DNA of 34,096 bases from Mesorhizobium intechi. Its GTDB lineage: Bacteria; Pseudomonadota; Alphaproteobacteria; Rhizobiales; Rhizobiaceae. The stretch spans positions 1-34,096 of the forward strand of contig NZ_PNOT02000135.1 of NCBI RefSeq assembly GCF_002879535.1, given 5' to 3'. The position numbers were made by a program, and so were the translations under genes. Shown in pieces: positions 15,979 to 22,750 of the stretch (position 1 is the stretch's first letter; each line of letters starts with the position of its first letter). A model generated the notes under the pieces. It saw only the letters and a list, made by a program, of their open reading frames with translations, had not been told where the DNA came from and did no database searches.

Positions 15979-17984
15979 TCTAGGTCCTCTCCGTCGGTCA
16001 GGTCATCGTTGTCAACGAGATCATCGTCCTCATCCGGCACTTCGTCGGTCTCGCCACCAGGATGTTTCGCGGTTGGCGGGCGGGCTGCGCGTGGAGCTTC
16101 GGCCGCTGAAACAGTTTCGACCGGCGCAACACCACCACCCGGATCAACGTCGATCGTGACTTCCGCCACGGGCTGGGCGTCTGCATTGGCCATGGGGGCG
16201 TTCTCGGGCAAGGGCTCGTCCTCAACTCGTTTGGGTTGTCTTAAGGGTTCGAACCGATCGACGCCGGTGCTAGAGAGGATGGTCCGCTCCTCGTCTCCTT
16301 CTGCATCAACAACTCGTAGTATGGAGAGCGGGATCCCGTGATGACGCCCAATCACTGAGACAAGCTCAGAAACAGTGGCCTTTTTTGCGCCGCCTAACAT
16401 TTTGGAGAGCGCGAGTTCAGGCTGGATGGGAGGATCGGTAAGTACACCTTGCGGTCCCACGTAGATCTGGCCGACAGCTACGGGAGTTGTTGTGACAGAC
16501 TCTGAGGCGTCGATGCGGACGTCGATCCAATCCGTGGAGGCGGATGGACGGTAGAGCGCCGGTGATCGCACGCGCTTGAGTTCGCGCGACACAGCGCCGA
16601 TGGTTCGATCGACACCCTTGTCTACACGCCATTCCAGCAGTTCCTGAAGGAGCTGGCCGACGGGCGTGGCGCGTGCGACCCCTTCCTCGAAGTAGGCGGC
16701 CACGAGCATGCCTCCGACGATTGCCGATGCATGAAGTGAATTCACCTTATCGATTCCGTCGAGCAGGCGCCGAGCGAGGGTCGCTGCGGCCGAAGGCCCG
16801 AGGTGGGCGTTGTCGTAAAGTCGCTTCGCGAGCACAGTGAGGTCAGCCGGGTCCATTGCCGAGATGCTTTCGGCGGTGAAGCTGTCAATTGTGGCTTCGA
16901 CTTCCGGCGCTTGGCCCTGGAGATCAGCGATGGTCTTAAGCACCGCCGCCCTATCCTCATCCGCTCGCGCGGCCTTGATTATACGGTTGGCCTCTAAAAG
17001 TCCGAGGGTGTCGACGGCATCGCGTTTCGCTGCCCTTTCGGCGATGCCTGGTGGAGGGCGGGTTGCTGCCTCTAGACGCGCAAGATCCATTCCAAACGTG
17101 ACGGCTGCAAGCCGGCCGAAGCGGTTCTTGTCAGCCAGCCACATCACTCCGCCCATATACAGTTCGTCAAGTAGTATGAGGGCGGCGTTGGCAGTGGTAC
17201 GCATCTCTAGGGTGAGCATGGGATGCGGGACGGGAACCGGATTCCACCTCCCCCTTAGTCGGCGAAGGTCCTCGGAAGGCTCTCGTTCTAGCCCCGAGGA
17301 GAACCAATCCTCCTTCCGGTCACGCGTCAGCACGACGACGGTGGCTGCCGCCCTTGTGCTGGCGTCGGCAATGACGTCCTCCCAGAAAATCAGGTCCCCG
17401 AAACGGTTGGTGACCTTATGCCCATCCTCGAAGCCTGGCGGCACCTCGTGGCCGTAGCGTGCACCACCGCGTTGCTTAAGGCTCGCGAATGCATCGAAGG
17501 CACGCGTCGCCGCCAATGCATGAGTGTTCATCCATTTGATAACCTCGAAAGCGGCTGCCTCGTAGTTCCAGCCTTGCGCGATCCTCATCGCGCTTTCGAC
17601 ATTTGCGGCCGCGGCTTCAAGGTCGCCGACAAAGGACATCTCTGGCTTGTCTGGCACCAGGGGTCCGTCGGCATATACGCGCATAAGGGATTTTAGGTCC
17701 TTCAGAGCTTTCTCGACGGCCGAGCACTTCTCGGCAATCTCGTTGACCTGTGTCTTGCGCTGGTGATGGCGGTAAAACTCGTGGACACTCCACGCCGGGA
17801 CGTGGATGCGCCCGTTCAGCGTGGACGCCCAGTCAATGAACACCGCGCGCGATGAAGGGCCAACAGCCGCTAACCACATGAGCAGCGAGGTATCTACGTA
17901 CACATGCGTCTTCGAATCGGCGAGCGCGACCTGCGCACGAGCGATGAAACCCTCAGCCGGTTCGACCTCGACCGGTATCAACAT
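15975..17984 (-). CDS. PIN_8 (PIN-like, DUF4935) nuclease-type protein, 669 residues
   Basis: The N-terminal 230 residues form a PIN-like domain of the PIN_8 type. It has HVYVDTSLLMWL (Asp31), HVPAWSVHEFYRHH (Glu69), then the diagnostic PPGFEDGHKVTNRFGDLIFW (Asp197 in GD) and VVVLTRDRKEDWF (Asp222 and the KEDWF ending). These acidic residues would hold the metal for RNA or DNA cleavage. The next 350 residues are helical with no recognised domain, and the last 80 are low-complexity and very acidic (EDDDLVDNDDLTDGEDLE), which may mimic DNA or bind a partner. The protein is about twice the size of plain PIN_8 proteins known to me. It is coupled to ATPase A by ATGA overlap. Its own ATG lacks a good ribosome site and overlaps the stop of a 14-codon leader frame. 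Confidence 0.82.
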   Translation of the reverse strand: MLIPVEVEPAEGFIARAQVALADSKTHVYVDTSLLMWLAAVGPSSRAVFIDWASTLNGRIHVPAWSVHEFYRHHQRKTQVNEIAEKCSAVEKALKDLKSLMRVYADGPLVPDKPEMSFVGDLEAAAANVESAMRIAQGWNYEAAAFEVIKWMNTHALAATRAFDAFASLKQRGGARYGHEVPPGFEDGHKVTNRFGDLIFWEDVIADASTRAAATVVVLTRDRKEDWFSSGLEREPSEDLRRLRGRWNPVPVPHPMLTLEMRTTANAALILLDELYMGGVMWLADKNRFGRLAAVTFGMDLARLEAATRPPPGIAERAAKRDAVDTLGLLEANRIIKAARADEDRAAVLKTIADLQGQAPEVEATIDSFTAESISAMDPADLTVLAKRLYDNAHLGPSAAATLARRLLDGIDKVNSLHASAIVGGMLVAAYFEEGVARATPVGQLLQELLEWRVDKGVDRTIGAVSRELKRVRSPALYRPSASTDWIDVRIDASESVTTTPVAVGQIYVGPQGVLTDPPIQPELALSKMLGGAKKATVSELVSVIGRHHGIPLSILRVVDAEGDEERTILSSTGVDRFEPLRQPKRVEDEPLPENAPMANADAQPVAEVTIDVDPGGGVAPVETVSAAEAPRAARPPTAKHPGGETDEVPDEDDDLVDNDDLTDGEDLE

Positions 17985-18022
17985 TGGTGCGCACGTTGGC
18001 GCGATTGGTAGATCGTCAGCAT
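17978..18022 (-). CDS. Possible 14-residue leader peptide upstream of the PIN gene
   Basis: ATG 18022 follows GGAGGGCGG closely and opens a 14-codon frame (MLTIYQSRQRAHQC) whose TGA falls inside the first codons of the PIN gene (ATGTTGA). The PIN start itself has no Shine-Dalgarno sequence, so it may be translated by re-initiation from this leader. Confidence 0.4.
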   Translation of the reverse strand: MLTIYQSRQRAHQC

Positions 18023-18329
18023 CCGCCCTCCCCGGCCGCCTTCTGGAAGCACCTCGTCATACGATCGACCAGCTGGCTTTCCAAGTAGAGGGCTGGCGAA
18101 AACTCAACGATTGGTTTCGGCTCGACCAGACGCGTCGAGATATTCTAACGCCGGTTGACCTATTTTCGTTAATCGAGGCCGACTTGACAGGTCTTTCCAC
18201 CGCAGATCACCTTGTCAGCGCCCAGTGTCGTTAGGACACGAGAACGTGGAAGGCAAACAAGAGAACCAAGACATCCTTCGGGTCGAGCTCGACCGAGGGA
18301 CGTAGCGCCTTCGAACTGGCGCCACCTAA
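18023..18329. other. Unexplained gap inside the minus-strand system, with a 14-base palindrome
   Basis: All other genes from DGQHR to ATPase A overlap, so this spacer stands out. It holds a perfect palindrome GGTCGAGCTCGACC at 18281-18294 near the 3' end of the ATPase B gene, which could be part of a weak terminator or an operator for the PIN-ATPase A pair. On the plus strand, 18040-18200 reads plausibly as protein (TIDQLAFQVEGWRKLNDWF, then DILTPVDLFSLIEADL), but the frame has no own start and no family match, so I do not call a gene. Confidence 0.45.
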
Positions 18330-19907
18330 CTACTGATCAAGGCGCATCATCATTCGATCAATCAGAGACTTGGCTGCAACCCGATTTGCAGAGCATTCAT
18401 ACACTAGATCAAAAAAGTTCTGGTAAATTGCCCGCTGCTTCGGCGGGAGGCGCATCAGAGGACTGGCTACCGGGGAAAGGTCCTCCATCAGTTCGCCAAG
18501 TCGAGCACGAATTCTTCCAATCGCGGCAGCATGCGTATCCGCAGCGTCTTTTAGTATGTCCATGCTCGCTATCTTGGTAAGGCGCAACAGCATCTGATCG
18601 GTCAAGAGTGCGAGGCGTTCCCGTTCCGCCGCGCTGACACCGCCTTGGCTGATAACCGACAGCGTGTCCTCGGCTGATTGGGCCTGCAGGTCGAATTCCC
18701 GCGCCCATTTTCTGCGTACCGAACTCGTCCGACAGCGCCGAGCAATGTCTCGGGCAGTCGGTGTGAGATGGTTCAACAGATTGTGGTAGTGCGCGTTCTG
18801 TTCGAAATGATCACGCCGCCCGTTCGGGACGACCTTCCTGTCGAGCACGTGCACCTCGCCCACAGACCAGACGTTGAACCGCGGTTCCGGAAACAGATCT
18901 TCAAGAAGCGTGTGGTCACCGACCTGGACGTTGCCGGCGCGAAGCCGGAGACCTTTCACAAGCGTTCCGGTCGGCACCGCCCCTTCGTACTCGTGATGCA
19001 GCACCCAGCCGACGGCCGCGACGACGCCGTCGATGCCGGGTATTTCGATTAGGGTCACATCATCGAAGGTAATATCCGCCTTGTTGTCCAAAACAAATCG
19101 ATCGCGGTGCGGACGACAAAGCGGCTCTTCGGCGCCGTCGATGCGAATGTCCAACACACCGAGACCCAAATGACGTGAAAGTGCGTCGGTGATTTGCCCG
19201 CCGAAACGGAAATCTGGTGAGAACGGCAGGGGAGCGACCTGGCTCAGATAGTCGCCAATCGCCGTCGGGCTCATCAAGCGATCGTTCCGCAGTCTGACAA
19301 TGCCCCTCATTTCAACTTCGAAAAATCGCTCCGGTGCGTCGGAGATTTCGACGCGTTGCAGCGTGGTCACTTGGCGGATCAGCTCCGCGATACCTGTATC
19401 CTCTTCCAATGCGCGCAGAGCTACCTTCAGTTGGCGGCAATCCCAACGCAGTTCGGAAATTTTGGCCTCACCCGGAACGCGCGAACGGAAGATCAGCTCC
19501 TGCGCGTATGCGAGCCCTGCGAGCCGGCCTACGCCGCGAAATCCACGGGCCGGTGTCCCACGCTTGGCACTGCCACCAAGTGCGGTCAACTTGCGACCGA
19601 ATTCCTGGAAAGGAACGCCGCAGCCGTTGTCTCGAATTCGGACCGTCCGGCTACCAGGCTCTACCGAAATCTCGACACGGCCAAGCTCGCTGGCAGCGAG
19701 CTGGCCAGCCGCGCGAGCCGCATCGACCGCGTCAGCTGCGTTCTGAATGTATTCGCGGTACACGGTCATAGGGTCGACGTACATCGCGCTCGAGACGAGC
19801 TCGAGAACATCCTTGCCGATCACGATCTCCGGCAACTCGTGGCGTTCGGCCGTCCCGCGACTTGTTGACGCCGCCCGGGCGAGCTTGATTGCAGCCGTCG
19901 CGTTCAT
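18330..19907 (-). CDS. HSP90-like GHKL ATPase B
   Basis: The 525-residue protein carries YREYIQNAADAVDAA (Glu52, Asn56, Asp59), VRIRDNGCGVPF (DNGCG at 93-97) and ARGFRGVGRLAGLAY (122-127 plus), the N, G1 and G2 boxes of the HSP90-type ATPase fold. It is closer to true HSP90 in the first box than ATPase A. The middle domain has SQVAPLPFSPDFRFGGQI and VGEVHVLDRKVVPNGRRDHF, mirrored in ATPase A. The C-terminal 150 residues are helical, with ERERLALLTDQMLLRLTKIA. ATP hydrolysis with dimer clamping is expected from the family. Its start overlaps the radical SAM stop (ATGA), so the two are probably made in fixed ratio. HSP90-like ATPases occur in several bacterial conflict systems. Confidence 0.9.
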   Translation of the reverse strand: MNATAAIKLARAASTSRGTAERHELPEIVIGKDVLELVSSAMYVDPMTVYREYIQNAADAVDAARAAGQLAASELGRVEISVEPGSRTVRIRDNGCGVPFQEFGRKLTALGGSAKRGTPARGFRGVGRLAGLAYAQELIFRSRVPGEAKISELRWDCRQLKVALRALEEDTGIAELIRQVTTLQRVEISDAPERFFEVEMRGIVRLRNDRLMSPTAIGDYLSQVAPLPFSPDFRFGGQITDALSRHLGLGVLDIRIDGAEEPLCRPHRDRFVLDNKADITFDDVTLIEIPGIDGVVAAVGWVLHHEYEGAVPTGTLVKGLRLRAGNVQVGDHTLLEDLFPEPRFNVWSVGEVHVLDRKVVPNGRRDHFEQNAHYHNLLNHLTPTARDIARRCRTSSVRRKWAREFDLQAQSAEDTLSVISQGGVSAAERERLALLTDQMLLRLTKIASMDILKDAADTHAAAIGRIRARLGELMEDLSPVASPLMRLPPKQRAIYQNFFDLVYECSANRVAAKSLIDRMMMRLDQ

Positions 19908-21535
19908 GCGGCGATCCCTTCCTGCGTCTTCGATTTGCAGACCGGCGAGGGCTCCGGTTCTTCATGGTCAAGGCCTGCGTCCTCGACCCGTTCATCCTCC
20001 GCCAGACCTGTTTCGGCAGTTGGCTCGCCCCTGGTAAGCTCCTTCTGCTTCGCCCAAATTGCAAACAGTTCGTCTTTAGGCACTGGCACGTAGAAGCGAA
20101 GAACCCGCTTCAGTGCCGCCGTTGTGGCCTGCTCCGCCAGCCCCGCAAACTGTCGAGGATCGCACGACGACAGTAACTCCAGCAGCTCGCGTCGTTCATA
20201 GCCATCGAGCCTGTTGAACTCGGCCCGGTACGCAGCGAGCCGCTCCTCGGGATCGAAACGTTCGTACCAATCGCGATTGAAGATGAAGTCGTGCGGGAGA
20301 GCCAGGATACGCTCGTACTCCTCGAACGTGTTGCCGAAGGCCCGCTTAAAAAAGGTGGGTTCGCCGCTGACGATGCCGTGGGTCGCCTGCAGGATGAGCT
20401 GCATCGAGCGGAGCTGGTAACGGGTCCACTTGCTGCCGATGTGACCACGGTCGGGCCGGTCGGTCGGCTGGAAGCGCATTGGAAACGACCAGATGCGTAC
20501 GCCTAACTCCTCGTTGAGAGTCACGTTGAGCCGCATCCGCTCAAACAAGTCCGCAGGGTTGTCATGGAAGTTATAGAGCATGTAGTTCGAGAGCTCGGTG
20601 AGGCCGTATTCGGCGGCGTACCGCACCGCCTGTTCGTACGGCTTCCTCACACCGAGATGGTCAAACGCGATCCTCAGCGGCTTGAGGCAGATGGTCGCCA
20701 GTTCGCGCAGGTACATGGGATCCTTGCAGAGGATCCGGGCATCAACACCCTGATTAAAGTCGACCCGGCGCTGGACAGGCACCCGCATCCCTTCGCGCTG
20801 GAGCTTGGCGCCTGGCGTGAACCCGAGATCGCGGATTTCGGCGATGATCTCCTTGAAGCGCGGGCTTGCGACGACATTGTTGTCCATAAGGGTCAGGTCC
20901 TTCTTCGGACCGTAGAGCGCGTCGATGGCCTTAATGAGCGCCGTCAGTGACTCCGTGTCCCGCTGCGCGCCCTCCAGTTTTGGCACTCCGCAGAAGTGAC
21001 ATTTTCGAATACAGCCGCGGGAGGTGTACGCGAAGTAGGCATCACGAACCGGATACTTGTAGTCGATCTGATCGAGGATGCCGTAGTCGGGGACCAGATC
21101 CTCGATCGGGCGGCCACCGGTGTCCTCGGCGTAAAGCTCCTCTGAGAACTCATCCAACTGGAGCGCAACGGCCGGCGGATCCGAAAGCAGCCCTTTGATG
21201 AAGCGTATGCCCTGCCAGCGTCTCTCCTCAATGAAGCGCTCGTGCATCAATGAGGCGGCAATCCCGCCGACGAAAACTTTGTCGGCTTGACCGTTGGCAA
21301 CCTCCAGCGCGAAATCGATCGTCTGCGCAATCTTCGGGTACTCGAAAGAGAAAAGTGTCGTGATGTAAATTCGGTCCCACGCCTGGTTCAGAACTGAGCG
21401 ATCTTCCCCTTTGATGAATCGGACGCGATCTCGTTTCCCTCGCGGTCCATGATATTGGGCAATTTTCATAAGGCCGAGCGGTGGATACTTATTCTTGTAG
21501 CCGGGCTCGATCAGCAGAATATTCTTGTTAGCCAT
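19904..21535 (-). CDS. Radical SAM enzyme with B12-binding-like N-terminus
   Basis: The 543-residue protein has a Rossmann-like N-terminal part (NILLIEPGYKNKYPPLGLMK, then KVFVGGIAASLM), as in cobalamin-binding radical SAM enzymes. The cluster motif is SRGCIRKCHFC, with Cys175, Cys179 and Cys182 (C-x3-C-x2-C), which would hold the 4Fe-4S cluster that splits S-adenosylmethionine. The barrel continues with DNNVVASPRFKEIIAEIRDL and a possible substrate region DFNQGVDARIL. From about residue 390 the C-terminus is helical and charged and matches nothing I know. The B12-binding histidine motif is not obvious, so cobalamin use is doubtful. Overlap of 8 bases with the DGQHR gene and 4 with ATPase B puts it in the core of the operon. 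A radical modification of a nucleic acid or protein is a reasonable guess only. Confidence 0.88.
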   Translation of the reverse strand: MANKNILLIEPGYKNKYPPLGLMKIAQYHGPRGKRDRVRFIKGEDRSVLNQAWDRIYITTLFSFEYPKIAQTIDFALEVANGQADKVFVGGIAASLMHERFIEERRWQGIRFIKGLLSDPPAVALQLDEFSEELYAEDTGGRPIEDLVPDYGILDQIDYKYPVRDAYFAYTSRGCIRKCHFCGVPKLEGAQRDTESLTALIKAIDALYGPKKDLTLMDNNVVASPRFKEIIAEIRDLGFTPGAKLQREGMRVPVQRRVDFNQGVDARILCKDPMYLRELATICLKPLRIAFDHLGVRKPYEQAVRYAAEYGLTELSNYMLYNFHDNPADLFERMRLNVTLNEELGVRIWSFPMRFQPTDRPDRGHIGSKWTRYQLRSMQLILQATHGIVSGEPTFFKRAFGNTFEEYERILALPHDFIFNRDWYERFDPEERLAAYRAEFNRLDGYERRELLELLSSCDPRQFAGLAEQATTAALKRVLRFYVPVPKDELFAIWAKQKELTRGEPTAETGLAEDERVEDAGLDHEEPEPSPVCKSKTQEGIAA

Positions 21536-22556
21536 TGACCACCTTATAACGAGCGCGCTTCCGAACTTCGCGAATAAATTCTACCGCCTGCTTGACGCCG
21601 CCTTGGCCGCCAAAGCCCTTGAGGGGGCCGGAGGTGGACCAATCGATCGTTCCGGCGAAATCAGAAAGTGCGGTGATGAACGCCCGCTTGTCACATGATC
21701 GTCCAGCGTCGCGGCATTCGTTGACAATATCCGCCGCGATGCGAAAAAGCGCATAGACCCCCACACCCTTTGTCAGCATATGCTTGCGTGGACTGGCCCA
21801 CTCCTGCGGGAGCACCACGCCAACCGCACGCCAGAAATCCAGCACGATACGCAGCGCTTCCTCGACCGAGTCCTTCGAAGACAGTTTGGTCGCCTTCAGG
21901 AACGCGTGGATGGCTTGCTGCATCATTCGCAGCGAAACGATCCTTTTCAGTCCGGAGGTCGTCTTGCCGCCTAGGTTCAGGCGCCGATGCCACGGCGAGT
22001 CTTCTTGGTTGTTCAGCTTGAATGCAATGAAAAGCTCGGGACGTTCGAGGGCCAGATCCTCGGCAAGTTGTGCTTCGTGGTAGTCGAGCAGACTGGTGCT
22101 CAGTCCCTTGGCTTTGCTGTTGATGATGCTGAAGACCTCCATTTCCTCGCGCTCGGAAAGCTCGATAAAGCACATGAATGGGAGGGGAATCGGCAGGTCG
22201 CCCAGGTGACCGAGGCGGTGCTGGCAGTCGACCTGTGCCATGATCTTCTGGGCGCCGGCCGAGATCTCCAAGCGAATGCGACCGTCCGGAAGCTCTTCGA
22301 TCCGCCATTCGTCATTTAAGGCCGGCCGCAGGTTCAGCGTCAGCGGGATCGTCGAACTTTCGGGTTCCTTGATGTAGCGCCGAAAGTCCTGGCTGTGACG
22401 GTCGTTGAAAGGACGTTGATACCCGCGGCGGCTATCCTCATCGAGGATGTCGGCAAAGCTCAAGCGATAAAGAACGTCTGCCGGCGCGAAGCCGAGCAAC
22501 ACAGGCCTATGCGCCGATTGGCCTTTCAGGCAGTCGATAACAATAGCGGTTGTCAC
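21528..22556 (-). CDS. DGQHR-domain (DndB-like) protein with a DCQHR variant motif
   Basis: From GTG 22556 the protein is 342 residues. It carries IMAQVDCQHRLGHLGDL, the DGQHR signature with Cys in place of Gly (residues 110-114), and then FIELSEREEMEVFSIINSKA, the usual follow-on (FxxIN). The N-terminal GYQRPFNDRHSQDFRRYI fits the ParB-like recognition half of DndB-type proteins. DndB regulates phosphorothioate DNA modification; other DGQHR proteins occur in many defence clusters, usually as DNA-binding or regulatory parts. GTG 22556 was preferred because the longer frame to 22667 would translate through a perfect inverted repeat that looks like an operator. The ribosome site is weak. It heads the operon with the radical SAM gene overlapping its stop. 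Confidence 0.82.
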   Translation of the reverse strand: MTTAIVIDCLKGQSAHRPVLLGFAPADVLYRLSFADILDEDSRRGYQRPFNDRHSQDFRRYIKEPESSTIPLTLNLRPALNDEWRIEELPDGRIRLEISAGAQKIMAQVDCQHRLGHLGDLPIPLPFMCFIELSEREEMEVFSIINSKAKGLSTSLLDYHEAQLAEDLALERPELFIAFKLNNQEDSPWHRRLNLGGKTTSGLKRIVSLRMMQQAIHAFLKATKLSSKDSVEEALRIVLDFWRAVGVVLPQEWASPRKHMLTKGVGVYALFRIAADIVNECRDAGRSCDKRAFITALSDFAGTIDWSTSGPLKGFGGQGGVKQAVEFIREVRKRARYKVVNG

Positions 22557-22577
22557 TGTTCGAATCCGACGACAAAT

Positions 22578-22616
22578 TGCAGTTCCAGACTGCACATTCT
22601 GCAGTCTGGAACTGCA
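22578..22616. promoter_or_regulatory. Perfect 17-base inverted repeat, likely double operator of the minus-strand operon
   Basis: TGCAGTTCCAGACTGCA (22578-22594) and its exact reverse complement TGCAGTCTGGAACTGCA (22600-22616) are separated by CATTC. Each arm is itself a palindrome, TGCAGT-N5-ACTGCA, so the site offers two dimer-binding elements 22 bases apart, about two helical turns. It lies 21 bases before the chosen DGQHR start and 134 bases after the HipA-like gene. No T-run follows on either strand, so a terminator is unlikely. Confidence 0.75.
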
Positions 22617-22750
22617 GGTCAAGGCGGAATTTTGTCTGCACGGCAACTTTTGCGGGCAATCCAACAAGCCGTTTTGCTATTCCCCCTAAAAGTTCGCTCG
22701 CGCTCAGTGCGGAGCAATGTTTTTGGGTCGAGGCTAAGGCACGGATTCGA

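Noticed and set aside
15061..16341. 426-codon plus-strand open frame
   Set aside because: It spans the ATPase A / PIN junction on the opposite strand; both of those have clear motifs, so this is a shadow.
17806..18234. 142-codon plus-strand frame overlapping the PIN gene start
   Set aside because: Its first half is antisense to the PIN gene; only the last 60 codons read as protein-like and they have no own start or family, so no gene was called.
22578..22616. Large inverted repeat as a rho-independent terminator for the HipA-like gene
   Set aside because: It is 134 bases past the stop, has no T-run on either strand, and each arm is palindromic, which fits an operator better.
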